The notes under the pieces: model-generated
Databases searched by the model: none
Told to the model about the DNA's origin: nothing
The model's input: the letters and a program-made list of their open reading frames with translations, nothing else
Made by a program: the position numbers and the translations under genes
NCBI RefSeq assembly: GCF_012726235.1
Contig: NZ_JAASAH010000008.1
Location: 1-64,000 of the forward strand
DNA: 64,000 bases
Origin: Streptomyces sp. HNM0574
Lineage (GTDB): Bacteria > Actinomycetota > Actinomycetes > Streptomycetales > Streptomycetaceae
Reading direction: 5' to 3'
Shown here: one piece after another, positions 50,833-59,262 of the stretch
Layout of the letters: each line of letters begins with the position of its first letter
Numbering within the stretch: the stretch's first letter is position 1

Positions 50833-51061
50833 TGCGGCGCTGGTGTGGAGGGTGCCGCGAGATTGGGTGAGCGTCTGGGCTCGCCCTCACCACGCTGCCG
50901 TGGCGGCTTCCGACGCATCCGCGCGTTCCCTGCCCGTCGAGTCTCCTCCGGTACCCGTACGGCAGAGACGTGCCGCCGGAGGAGGGGGCGGGGAGAGACG
51001 TCGGGGCTTCACAAGGAGCGTCGGCCCTTTATGTCCGTTCTGCCTGCCTAGGGTGAGGCAG

Positions 51062-51727
51062 ATGACTGATTCCCTTACCTGGCAGGGAGATCTCGTGCTC
51101 CCGTGTCTGAACGAGGCAGCGGCGCTGCCGTGGGTCCTGGAGCGGATCCCGGAGGGCTGGCGGGCCGTCGTCGTCGACAACGGTTCGGACGACGGCTCGC
51201 CGGAGATCGCACGTGAGCTGGGCGCGACCGTGGTGCGCGAGGAGCGGCGCGGGTTCGGGGCGGCCTGTCACGCGGGGCTGATGGCGGCGGAGGCGGATCT
51301 CGTCGCCTTCTGCGACTGCGATGCCACGCTCGACCCGCGCGAACTGACCCGTCTCGCCGAGCCGGTGCGGGACGGTGCGGCAGATCTGGTGCTCGCCAGG
51401 CGGCGTCCGGTCGTCCGCGGTGCGTGGCCGGTGCACGCCCGTGCCGGGAACCGTGCTCTGTCCCGAATGGTGCGACGGCGCACGGGCTACGCACTGCACG
51501 ATTTGGGGCCGCTGCGGACGGCGTGGAGGAAGGCCCTCCTGGACCTGGAGCTGACGGACCGTCGCAGTGGATACCCGCTCCAGATGGTGGTGCGCGCGGC
51601 GGACGCCGGATGGCGGGTGGTCGAACGCGACGTCGACTATCTGCCGCGCTCCGGCAGGTCGAAGGTGACGGGAACGTGGCGTGGCACCTGGCACGCCGTG
51701 CGCGACATGAGGGCGGTACTGCGATGA
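51062..51727 (+). CDS. GT2 glycosyltransferase, DPM-like
   Basis: A 221-aa family 2 transferase: LVLPCLNEAAALPWVLERIPEGWRAVVVDNGSDDGSPEIA, FCDCDATLDPREL (DxD-like) and GPLRTAWRKALLDLELTDRRSGYPLQMVVRAADAGWR. There is no membrane segment. The dolichyl-phosphate-mannose-synthase-like layout suggests transfer from a nucleotide sugar to a lipid carrier. ATG 51062 follows TAGGGT (51049-51054) and GAGG very closely, so the leader is short or absent. The stop overlaps the DUF2064 start (ATGA). Confidence 0.85.
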   Translation: MTDSLTWQGDLVLPCLNEAAALPWVLERIPEGWRAVVVDNGSDDGSPEIARELGATVVREERRGFGAACHAGLMAAEADLVAFCDCDATLDPRELTRLAEPVRDGAADLVLARRRPVVRGAWPVHARAGNRALSRMVRRRTGYALHDLGPLRTAWRKALLDLELTDRRSGYPLQMVVRAADAGWRVVERDVDYLPRSGRSKVTGTWRGTWHAVRDMRAVLR

Positions 51728-52509
51728 GCCCTGAGTCCCATGTGAACGGGCGTCCCGACGTGCTGCACGAGCCTGGCACGCCGGAGGGCCACGACGTACC
51801 GGACGGACCGTCACCGGGCGACTGTCCGAGCCCCGAAACGGCGCCCACCTCCTGCACCACACTCCTGGTCATCGCGAAGGAACCGGTGCCAGGACGGGCC
51901 AAGACGCGTCTGACGCCACCGTTCTCGCCGGACGAGGCGGCCGAGCTGGCCGAGGCGTCGCTGGCCGACACCCTCGACACCGTCCGCTCGCTGCCCGCGC
52001 GCAGGCGCGTGCTGGTACTCGCAGGAGCTCCGGGCCCGTGGCTGCCGGACGGGTTCGAGGCGGTGCCGCAGTCCGGGGGCGGTCTGGACGAGCGGATCGC
52101 TGCGGCCTTCTCCCTGTGCGAGGGGCCCGCTCTGCTGGTCGGGATGGACACCCCGCAGATCACGCCTGAGCTGCTCGCACCTGCCCTCGAAGCGGGTGGT
52201 TGGGAGGGTTGCGACGCCTGGTTCGGCCCCGCCGCCGACGGTGGTTTCTGGGCGCTCGGCCTGGCCGAACCCCGGCCCGAACTGGTGCGTGGCGTTCCCA
52301 TGTCACTGGAGTCGACGGGGACGCTGCAACGTCGTCGTCTGGTCGAGGCTGGACTGATGGTGCGTGACCTGCCGGTGCTGCGCGATGTGGACACTGCAGA
52401 GGACGCGGCGGAGGTCGCCGAGCACCTGGCTGACAGGGTGCGCTCGGGTGGCACGGCCAGCAGGTTCGCGGCCGTTCACGAGCGTGTGGCAGGGGTGGTA
52501 CGCCGGTGA
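51724..52509 (+). CDS. DUF2064 / TIGR04282-type GT-A fold protein
   Basis: A 261-aa protein: TTLLVIAKEPVPGRAKTRLTPPFSPDEAAELAEA (nucleotide-binding KTRL element), LLVGMDTPQITPELL and WFGPAADGGFWALGL, then LPVLRDVDTAEDAAEVA. The family has a nucleotidyl-/glycosyltransferase-A fold similar to MobA and CofC. The N-terminal 45 residues are a disordered extension. It overlaps its neighbours on both sides by 4 nt, indicating strong translational coupling. Confidence 0.85.
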   Translation: MSPESHVNGRPDVLHEPGTPEGHDVPDGPSPGDCPSPETAPTSCTTLLVIAKEPVPGRAKTRLTPPFSPDEAAELAEASLADTLDTVRSLPARRRVLVLAGAPGPWLPDGFEAVPQSGGGLDERIAAAFSLCEGPALLVGMDTPQITPELLAPALEAGGWEGCDAWFGPAADGGFWALGLAEPRPELVRGVPMSLESTGTLQRRRLVEAGLMVRDLPVLRDVDTAEDAAEVAEHLADRVRSGGTASRFAAVHERVAGVVRR

Positions 52510-53237
52510 GCACGCGGCTGGCCCCCTGGTGCACGGGCCCCTATGCGACGGCGCTGCGTGCCGGACGTGGCCCTCTGTTCCTCCGCAGGCCCGACGGCTG
52601 GGTGCTGCCACTGGAAGTGGAGCGCTGGTGCGGACGTGCGGACAGTGCCGATCTGTCGGTGCTGCGCTGGTGCCGGGGCCCTGTGCTCGACATCGGCTGC
52701 GGCCCGGGCCGGCTCGTCGTCGCTCTCAGCACGCTCGGCAGACCTGCCCTCGGCATCGACTCCTCTCCGGCCGCGGTCGCGCGCACACGCCGGGACGGGG
52801 GAGCCGCTCTGGAGCGTTCCGTCTTCGACCCGCTGCCCGGGGAGGGCCGTTGGCGGAGTGCGCTGCTGCTCGACGGCAACATCGGGATCGGCGGCGACCC
52901 GTCGGCACTCCTCGCCCGGGTCGGTGAACTCCTCGCCCCGGGCGGGATGCTGCTGGTGGAGGCGGCACCGGCCGAGGTGGAGGAGCGGTTCGAGGTCCGG
53001 CTGGACGACGGGCTCGGGGGCAGCGGTCCTGCTTTCCCGTGGGCCCGTGTGGGGACGGGCGCCCTCCGGGCGTGCGCGGAGGCCGGCGGATGGCGCGTGG
53101 TGCGGGAATGGCGCTGCTACGAACGGCCCTTCCTCTGCCTGCGCCTCTCCCATGAGCCGCGAGTCCTGCGGGTCAGGAACACGCACACGGCGACTCCAGC
53201 TGTGATGGACAGCGCGAGTACGAGGTTGCGGGGATAG
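52506..53237 (+). CDS. Class I SAM-dependent methyltransferase
   Basis: A 243-aa methyltransferase: VLDIGCGPGRLVVALSTLGRPALGIDSSPAAV (motif I and acidic loop), LLLDGNIGIGGDPSALLARVGELLAPGGMLLVEAAP. GTG 52506 overlaps the DUF2064 stop (GTGA). The last 28 residues (after LRLSHEPRV) are low in conserved character and run 121 bp into the convergent membrane protein gene, so the family domain probably ends earlier. It is the last gene of the epimerase-GT2-DUF2064 cluster. Confidence 0.85.
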   Translation: MSTRLAPWCTGPYATALRAGRGPLFLRRPDGWVLPLEVERWCGRADSADLSVLRWCRGPVLDIGCGPGRLVVALSTLGRPALGIDSSPAAVARTRRDGGAALERSVFDPLPGEGRWRSALLLDGNIGIGGDPSALLARVGELLAPGGMLLVEAAPAEVEERFEVRLDDGLGGSGPAFPWARVGTGALRACAEAGGWRVVREWRCYERPFLCLRLSHEPRVLRVRNTHTATPAVMDSASTRLRG

Positions 53238-53797
53238 TCGAGCGGCAGCAGGGACGGATTGCCCGGGGCGCTCGGGGCGAGGAGCACGGGCAGTGCCACG
53301 GCTGTCAGGCAGCCGCCGGTGACCAGAGCGCCGCGCCACACCGTCCGTCCTCTCGTCCGTCCCGCTGTCCGGCCGAGTACGAGGCCCGTGAGCAGTACGG
53401 CTGGGGCGAGCAGTCCGTCGTGGGCGACGAGGGACCCGGCGAGCCAGAGAGCCACTTGGGGCACTGTGCCCGCGCGGGTGTCGGCGAACAGCAGCCACGC
53501 GCCGACGGCCATCACGCCCGTTCCGGCGAGCCCCAGCACGCCCCGTGCGACCTGGTGCCGCTTCTCGGGAACGTCGTCGGTGTGGCTGCCGCCGCCCACA
53601 GCGCCGTTCCCGCGTCCTGCACCGCCTGCCGCGCCTCTGTCCGGGGGCGAACCCCTCTCTGGAGTCGGGCCTCCCCGCGGGGCACTGACGGTTCTTTCCG
53701 TGTCTCCATCCGGCGCTGGAGCCCCGTCCGAAGCTCTGCCTCCGTTCGTGCCCGGTGTTCGAGACCCCGTCGGACCGTCGCCTGTGCTGCCGCTCAT
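53117..53797 (-). CDS. Membrane protein with disordered N-terminus
   Basis: A 226-aa protein with no family known to me. Residues 1-80 are Gly/Pro/Ser-rich and disordered. Four hydrophobic helices follow: VLGLAGTGVMAVGAWLLF, APAVLLTGLVLGRTA (with the preceding ALWLAGSLVA), ALVTGGCLTAVALPVLLA and LVLALSITAGVAVCVFL, ending in a basic tail RRTRGSWERRRQRKGRS. The last helix lies within the 121-bp convergent overlap with the methyltransferase gene. It sits downstream of the molybdopterin gene, 18 bp away, likely in the same transcript. Confidence 0.7.
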   Translation of the reverse strand: MSGSTGDGPTGSRTPGTNGGRASDGAPAPDGDTERTVSAPRGGPTPERGSPPDRGAAGGAGRGNGAVGGGSHTDDVPEKRHQVARGVLGLAGTGVMAVGAWLLFADTRAGTVPQVALWLAGSLVAHDGLLAPAVLLTGLVLGRTAGRTRGRTVWRGALVTGGCLTAVALPVLLAPSAPGNPSLLPLDYPRNLVLALSITAGVAVCVFLTRRTRGSWERRRQRKGRS

Positions 53798-53815
53798 CTC
53801 ACTACCTCCGTCCGG

Positions 53816-54958
53816 TCATTCGAGTACCTCGATTCGGTGCACCCACTTGGTCTGGAGAACGCCCGGGCGGTTGGGGGCGATGATGCGGGCCGGGTAGCCG
53901 TGGTCGAGGCGCAGGGTGCTGCCGTTGAGTTGCAGCGCGAGCAGGGTCAGTGGGTCCTGTGCGTATCCGGCGCCCATTTCTGTGACGGCGTAGGCGCCTG
54001 ATTGCTGGAGGGAGACGATGCGCAGGCGGGCGCAGGACGGTGCGTCCGCCAGGGCGAGGAGGTTGCGTACGCGGACGCCGTGCCAGTGGGCCGGCATGCT
54101 CCAGCCCTCCACGCAGGCGATGGGCAGTTCCACGGTGTGCTGCTGTATGGCGTGCAGTTGGGGGAGGGAGAGTACGTAGCCGCGGGGGCCTGTGACCGTC
54201 AACTTCCAGTCGCGCACGGTCTCGTGGGACACCTGGGCCTCGGCTGCCGTCCGGTTCACGGGCAGGCCCTGGGGGCCGATGTCGGGGCGTCGTGGTGCGA
54301 GCAGGGTCGCCTGCCGGAGCCACGGCACGGCTTGGCCCACGGTGGTGACGGTGACCGCACCGACGGCCGCTCCCGTGGCCAGCAGGAGGGAGCGTCTGTC
54401 TCTGGCGCTGTCTTCGGGCAGCCGCAGGGTGCCTGTGCCGGTGCGGCGCCAGTGGGAGGAGATCTGGGGGAGCTTCACCGCGATGTGCAGCAGCAGGGAG
54501 CCGGTGAGTGCCCAGGCGAGTGCCCAGTGGACGTCACGGAAGGAGAACGGCCAGGGGTACCACTGTGTGGTGTTGACGAGTCCGAGGAGGAGTTGCAGCA
54601 GCGCGGTCGAGACGAGTACGGCTACGGACAGTCGTTCCAGCGCGTGCCGCACGCCGCGGAGCGGGGGCTGGACGAACAGTCGTGGGTAGACCGTCCAGAG
54701 CTTCACCAGCAGCAGAGGGATCGCCGCGATGCCGGCCGCCACGTGCAACCCCTGTGTGAAGCGGTATCCCGCTACGGGGCGGGTGGGGAGGTGGTCGGCG
54801 AGCCAGTGGGGCGGTTCCTGGAGTACGTGGCTGAGGACGCCGGTGACGAAGCAGGTCAGCAGGGCCGCGCCCAGCAAGCGGCCCACGGCGGTCGCGGTGC
54901 GCGGATCGTGCAGCGCTCCGCGGAAGCGGAACGCGGGCATGGGCACATGCAGACGCAC
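53816..54958 (-). CDS. Membrane-anchored molybdopterin oxidoreductase (sulfite-oxidase fold)
   Basis: A 380-aa protein. Residues 25-165 hold four membrane helices with histidines (GLHVAAG, LLLHIAVKLP) like a cytochrome b561-type heme domain. A fifth hydrophobic segment, preceded by twin Arg (RDRRSLLLATGAAVGA, near residue 190), resembles a Tat signal. Residues 225-380 are a SUOX-type molybdopterin domain with VELPIACVEGWSM (the Mo-ligating Cys), YPARIIAPNRPGVLQTKWVHRIEV. The arrangement parallels streptomycete proteins inserted by Sec then Tat. The start GTG 54958 or 54946 is uncertain. It is 3 bp after the GT-C-like gene. Confidence 0.85.
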   Translation of the reverse strand: MRLHVPMPAFRFRGALHDPRTATAVGRLLGAALLTCFVTGVLSHVLQEPPHWLADHLPTRPVAGYRFTQGLHVAAGIAAIPLLLVKLWTVYPRLFVQPPLRGVRHALERLSVAVLVSTALLQLLLGLVNTTQWYPWPFSFRDVHWALAWALTGSLLLHIAVKLPQISSHWRRTGTGTLRLPEDSARDRRSLLLATGAAVGAVTVTTVGQAVPWLRQATLLAPRRPDIGPQGLPVNRTAAEAQVSHETVRDWKLTVTGPRGYVLSLPQLHAIQQHTVELPIACVEGWSMPAHWHGVRVRNLLALADAPSCARLRIVSLQQSGAYAVTEMGAGYAQDPLTLLALQLNGSTLRLDHGYPARIIAPNRPGVLQTKWVHRIEVLE

Positions 54959-54961
54959 GGG

Positions 54962-56335
54962 TCACCATCCGGTGATGAAGAGGTGATTGATGGTGAGGGC
55001 GAGTGCCGCCTGGCCGGACAGCCACCACGGGACGGCTCGTCGGGGCAGCAGCGCTGTGGCGGGGAGGAGCCACAGGGCGAAGGGCAGCCAGATGCGTTCT
55101 GTTTCGGCCTTGCTCATGCCGGACAGGTCGGCGAGCAGAATGGCGCACAGTCCACCCGCGACGAGCAGTGCGAGGTTTCCGTTCCGCCGGGCGAAGGTCC
55201 GGCGCAGGGCGGCGACGACGGCGGGGCCGACGACCGCGGTCTGCACGGCGAGGTTGCCCCAGACGAAATAGCTGTAGGGGCGGATGCGTGCCGCGCCCTG
55301 GTAGTAGCGCTCGACGAGGGTGAAGTACCCGTCGAACCACCAGAATCCGGCCATGGTGAACGCGGCCACCCACGGCATCATTCCCAACAGGACCCACGGC
55401 ACCGGGCGTACGGTCCGTCCGGCGACGAGTACGGCGACGGCGACGACCGCGAGTAGTACCAGCCCGTAGCTCAGGTAGCACAGCAGCCCGAACAGCAGCC
55501 CGGATGCGACAGCGGTGGCCCGGGGCGCTCGTGCCGTCTCCTGCGTGGACAGGGCGAGGAGGGCCACGGCCCAGGCGCCGGCTGCGGTGAAGTAGCCGTC
55601 GGCGGAGACGCCCATCCAGATCGCGGCGGGGGCGAGCACGAGGAACGGTGCGGCCCTGCGCGCGGCGTCCTCCGTATACAGGGCTCGGACGGTCACCAGG
55701 ACGGCCGCGACGGCGGAGGAGCCGACGGTGATGACGAACGCCGCGGCCCAGCCGCCTCCGCTCAGTCCGATCCGGTCGAGCCAGGCGAATGTGAGGAGTG
55801 CACCGGGTGGGTGGCCTGCCACGTGAGAGGGCCAGTTGTCGGGTGAGTTCAGCAGGATGCGGCTCGTGAACTCTCGCAGCATGGCGCCGATGTCGGGCAC
55901 GGGGACGGACTGGAGGTACTCGTACCGTGTCGTCAGCCGTTCGGCGACTCCTCGGTGCCAGCCGTCGATGAGGGCGAGCGACCAGCTCCACGCCATGGCG
56001 CCGCCCCAGCCGGCGAGGACGAGCGGGCGCCAGCGCATGCGCCGGGCGAGGGCCGGTCCGTACGCGATGGTCAGCATGGCGATGGCGAGGGCTGCGGGGG
56101 TTCCCGGGCCGAGGTGCGGCAGCCAGTAGGCGTACAGCGGTGGCCAGCGCAGTCGCAGTGTCCCGTGGTCGTTCTCGATCGCCTGGCCCGCGACGGTGGC
56201 GACGGTGAACAGCAGCGCGGCCAGGAGGACGGCGCACAGGTCGGCTCGTGTGCCCCGGTCGGGGCTGTGCGGTGCGGGGGGTGACGGCGGAGGGGCGCCG
56301 GGGCTGCGGCGGGTGGTGATCGACGAGCGGTTCAC
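54962..56335 (-). CDS. Polytopic membrane protein, GT-C-like
   Basis: A 457-aa protein with about 10-12 membrane helices. The first outer loop has DNWPSHVAGHPPGALLTFAW and an upstream GQAIENDHGTLRLRWPPLY segment. Later come GYFTAAGAW, WWFDGYFTLVERYYQG and SYFVWGNLAV. The layout (large first loop with acidic and His residues) resembles polyprenyl-phosphate-dependent mannosyltransferases, but no signature is decisive. GTG 56335 follows GAGGAC. It shares an operon with the molybdopterin protein. Confidence 0.75.
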   Translation of the reverse strand: MNRSSITTRRSPGAPPPSPPAPHSPDRGTRADLCAVLLAALLFTVATVAGQAIENDHGTLRLRWPPLYAYWLPHLGPGTPAALAIAMLTIAYGPALARRMRWRPLVLAGWGGAMAWSWSLALIDGWHRGVAERLTTRYEYLQSVPVPDIGAMLREFTSRILLNSPDNWPSHVAGHPPGALLTFAWLDRIGLSGGGWAAAFVITVGSSAVAAVLVTVRALYTEDAARRAAPFLVLAPAAIWMGVSADGYFTAAGAWAVALLALSTQETARAPRATAVASGLLFGLLCYLSYGLVLLAVVAVAVLVAGRTVRPVPWVLLGMMPWVAAFTMAGFWWFDGYFTLVERYYQGAARIRPYSYFVWGNLAVQTAVVGPAVVAALRRTFARRNGNLALLVAGGLCAILLADLSGMSKAETERIWLPFALWLLPATALLPRRAVPWWLSGQAALALTINHLFITGW

Positions 56336-56467
56336 GTCCTCACCGTAGGACGGTGGGCCGGGCGGTCCCGGGCTCGGCGGGCGGATGTCTCCGAGCTGTC
56401 GGATCTTCGCCCGTCCGCACGTGTCCGGTGCTCCGTGCGGGACGGTCCGCGGTTCCGTGGTGTGCGG

Positions 56468-57895
56468 TCAGTCCCCGAGTCGTACGGGAGGCAGGAATTC
56501 CCGCACCAGTGTGCGGTGCCACCAGTCGCCGGTCTCCTTCCGTTCCTTCCGGGTGGTGTAGCGGTAGCGGTACAGCCGGGCGCGGACGTGGACGGGCGGT
56601 GTTTCGGGGAACGGGTCGTGCCGCAGGAGACGGAGGGTGGCGCGGTCGCCCTCCAGCAGTCTGGTGACGAACACTTCGAACCAGCCGCGCGCGTAGGCGG
56701 GTGACAGCGCCGCGAACCACATCTGCCAGTCCAGCCGGAGGTGGTAGGGCGCGTACGGGCGGGGGAACCGGCCGGTGGCCCCCGGCTTCCCCTTGAACTC
56801 GTACTCGCGCCACTCGGTGCGCTCTCCGAGGCTGTCGTCGTATGTGCCCTCCACGACGATCTCGTGGCGTACACGGGAGATGCTGCCGAACGCCCCGTAG
56901 GTGTTGACCAGATGGAGCGCGTTGAAGGAGCGGTTCATCTGCTGGCGGCTGCTGAGCAGGTTCCGGACGGGCCAGTAGCTCAGGACGGCGACGAACACGG
57001 TCACGGCGCAGACCAGCACGACGTACCAGAGCGGAGGGCTGTCGTACGCGGGTGGCTGTGCGACGTACGAACTGTCCACGGCGGAGAGGGCGATCACGAT
57101 CGTCAGCCAGTTCAGCCACGCGAAGTTCCCGGACAGGACGAGCCACAGCTGGGTGACGATCACGAGCAGAGCCCCGACGGTGGCCACGGGCTGCGGGAGG
57201 AACAGGGTGAACGGGACGGCGAGTTGGGCGACGTGGTTGGCGCCGGTCTCCATGCGGTGCAGTGGCCGGGGCAGATGGTGGAAGAACCAGCTGAGCGGTC
57301 CGGGCATCGGCTGCGTCTCGTGGTGGTAGTACAGGCAGGTGAGGTCGCGCCAGCAGGGGTCGCCCCGCATCTTGATCAGTCCGGCACCGAACTCGACCCG
57401 GAACACCAGCCAGCGCAGCAGGAACAGCACCAGCACGGGCGGTGCCGTCGTGTCGTTGCCGAGGAACACGGCGAGGAAGCCTGCCTCCAGGAGCAGCGAT
57501 TCCCAGCCGAAGCTGTACCAGGTCTGTCCCACGTTGACGATCGACAGGTACAGCACCCACAGCACCGCCCACATCAGCATGGACGTCCACAGCGGCACGG
57601 CGTCCGCGGCGCCGGCGGCCACAGCGGCGGACAGCAGCGCCCCGCCCCAGGCGCAGGCGGCGAAGAGACGGTCGGAGTAGCGCCAGTGGAACAGGCTGGG
57701 GGCGGCCTTGAACGGCACGCGCCGCAGGAAGTCGGGTACGGGCAGCAGTCCCCGTTCGCCGAGCAGGGCGCGGAACTGCACAGCCGCGGACACGAACCCC
57801 ACCAGATAGAGGACGGCCAGGGCGCGCTGCAGCACCATGCGGCTCAGCCAGTAGTCGGGCGCGGTGAACCACTCCATGACGGCCATGCCTACCAC
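56468..57895 (-). CDS. Lipase maturation factor (LMF1) family membrane protein
   Basis: A 475-aa protein with at least 8 membrane helices. Family features: RVEFGAGLIKMRGDPCWRDLTCLYYHHETQPMPGPLSW, then NFAWLNWLTIVIAL, and a C-terminal soluble domain NTYGAFGSISRVRHEIVVEGT, WREYEFKGKPG and PYHLRLDWQMWFAAL. The eukaryotic relative helps fold lipases in the ER; the bacterial role is unknown. The start is uncertain (GTG 57895 or ATG 57886), and no ribosome-binding site is visible. Confidence 0.85.
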   Translation of the reverse strand: MVGMAVMEWFTAPDYWLSRMVLQRALAVLYLVGFVSAAVQFRALLGERGLLPVPDFLRRVPFKAAPSLFHWRYSDRLFAACAWGGALLSAAVAAGAADAVPLWTSMLMWAVLWVLYLSIVNVGQTWYSFGWESLLLEAGFLAVFLGNDTTAPPVLVLFLLRWLVFRVEFGAGLIKMRGDPCWRDLTCLYYHHETQPMPGPLSWFFHHLPRPLHRMETGANHVAQLAVPFTLFLPQPVATVGALLVIVTQLWLVLSGNFAWLNWLTIVIALSAVDSSYVAQPPAYDSPPLWYVVLVCAVTVFVAVLSYWPVRNLLSSRQQMNRSFNALHLVNTYGAFGSISRVRHEIVVEGTYDDSLGERTEWREYEFKGKPGATGRFPRPYAPYHLRLDWQMWFAALSPAYARGWFEVFVTRLLEGDRATLRLLRHDPFPETPPVHVRARLYRYRYTTRKERKETGDWWHRTLVREFLPPVRLGD

Positions 57896-58030
57896 CGTGC
57901 GGCCGGATCACGACACGGACAGGCGCGCGGGGACTGTCGGCGCCCCGAACGGGGCGTTGCCGAGCGACAGTTGGAGGCCAGGTCCGCGGTACCGGCGTGC
58001 GCACCCCCATTCCGGGGACAGGGCCGGCCG

Positions 58031-58072
58031 TTTCGCGTCGCTGTCCGCGAAATCCGTGCACCATCCGCGAAA
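58031..58072. promoter_or_regulatory. TCCGCGAAA repeats upstream of the acetyl esterase
   Basis: TCCGCGAAA occurs at 58044-58052 and 58064-58072, offset by 20 bp (two helical turns), with an inverted TTTCGCG at 58031-58037. They lie 73-114 bp before the esterase start, suggesting an operator. Confidence 0.35.
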
Positions 58073-58144
58073 ACGGCACACTGCCGGACCGTCCGGCGGA
58101 GCACCGTTCCGCAACCCGTCACCCGGACACGAGCGAGGGCCACC

Positions 58145-59200
58145 ATGCCGCTGATCGACCTGCCGCTCGAACAGCTCCGCGCGTACCGGCCGACGCTGCC
58201 CGAGCCCGAGGACTTCGACGCCTTCTGGGACGGGACGCTGGCTGTCACGCGTGAGGCCGCGCGCTCCTCCGCGCCGGCGGACTTCCGCCCGCTGCCCGAC
58301 TCGCCGCTGACCACCGTCGACGTCCACGACGTGCGGTTCCCCGGCTGGGGGGGCCAGCCCGTCGCCGCCTGGCTGCTGCTGCCCCGCGCGGCCGAACGCC
58401 CGCTGCCCGCCGTGGTCACCTGCATCGGATACAGCGGCGGGCGCGGGCTGCACACGGAGCACCTGCTGTGGAGCGCCGCGGGCTACGCCCATCTCGTCGT
58501 CGACAACCGGGGGCAGGGCCACGACACCGCCGACCCCGACCCGGTTCCGGGCCCGCACTACGTCGGCGGGTTCATGACGCGTGGTGCGGAGGGGCCCGAG
58601 CACCACTACTACCGGCGGCTGATGGCGGACTGTGTCCGCGCGGTGGACGTCCTGCGCGAGCATCCCGCGGTCGACCCGGAGCGGGTCGTCGTCTCCGGCG
58701 CGAGTCAGGGAGGGGGCCTCGCGCTGGCCGTAGCGGGTCTCGCCGGTGACGCCGTCGCCGCCGTACTCGCCGATGTGCCGTTCCTGTGCCACATCGCGCG
58801 CGGGGCGGAGGCCGCGCTGCACGGCCCGTACGCCGAGATCGTGCACTATCTCGGCGTGCACCGGCGCTCCGGCGGCGACGGGCTGTTCTCCACTCTCGGC
58901 TACTTCGACGCCGTCCATTTCGCCCGCCGTGCCACGGCCCCGGCGCTCTTCAGCGTCGGCCTGATGGACCCCGTCTGCCCGCCGTCCACGGTCTTCGCCG
59001 CGTTCAACCACTACGGCGCACTGCGCGACCCCGGAACGGGCCGGGCGGTCGACAAGGACATCACCGTCTGGCCGTTCGGCGACCATGCCGGCGGTGGTCC
59101 GGCGCAGCAGGTGGAGCAGCTGGGCTGGCTTGCGGCGCGGGGGCTCGGCCCGGACGGTGCGGCGCAGGTTCGGCCGGACCCGGACCGTCACGTAGGTTGA
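58145..59200 (+). CDS. CE7 acetyl esterase (acetylxylan esterase / cephalosporin-C deacetylase family)
   Basis: A 351-aa cytosolic esterase: PLIDLPLEQLRAYRPTLPEPEDFDAFWDGTL, VDVHDVRFPGWGGQPVAAWLLLP, the family marker DNRGQG, nucleophile Ser187 in SGASQGG, Asp in VGLMDPVCPPSTVFAAFNHY and His in FGDHAGGG. Length and motifs fit the CE7 hexameric esterases that deacetylate xylo-oligosaccharides and cephalosporin C. ATG 58145 is preceded by GAGGG. Repeats upstream may bind a sugar-responsive regulator. Confidence 0.95.
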   Translation: MPLIDLPLEQLRAYRPTLPEPEDFDAFWDGTLAVTREAARSSAPADFRPLPDSPLTTVDVHDVRFPGWGGQPVAAWLLLPRAAERPLPAVVTCIGYSGGRGLHTEHLLWSAAGYAHLVVDNRGQGHDTADPDPVPGPHYVGGFMTRGAEGPEHHYYRRLMADCVRAVDVLREHPAVDPERVVVSGASQGGGLALAVAGLAGDAVAAVLADVPFLCHIARGAEAALHGPYAEIVHYLGVHRRSGGDGLFSTLGYFDAVHFARRATAPALFSVGLMDPVCPPSTVFAAFNHYGALRDPGTGRAVDKDITVWPFGDHAGGGPAQQVEQLGWLAARGLGPDGAAQVRPDPDRHVG

Positions 59201-59262
59201 ACGACGTTCCATCGGAAGACAGCGGCAGCCTGCACGGGCCGGGCCGCCGTGAGCACGGACGG

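Noticed and set aside
59199..59209. LexA/SOS box before the UvrA2-type gene (GAAC-GAC-GTTC)
   Set aside because: Actinobacterial SOS boxes need four bases between GAAC and GTTC; here there are three, and the dyad overlaps the esterase stop.
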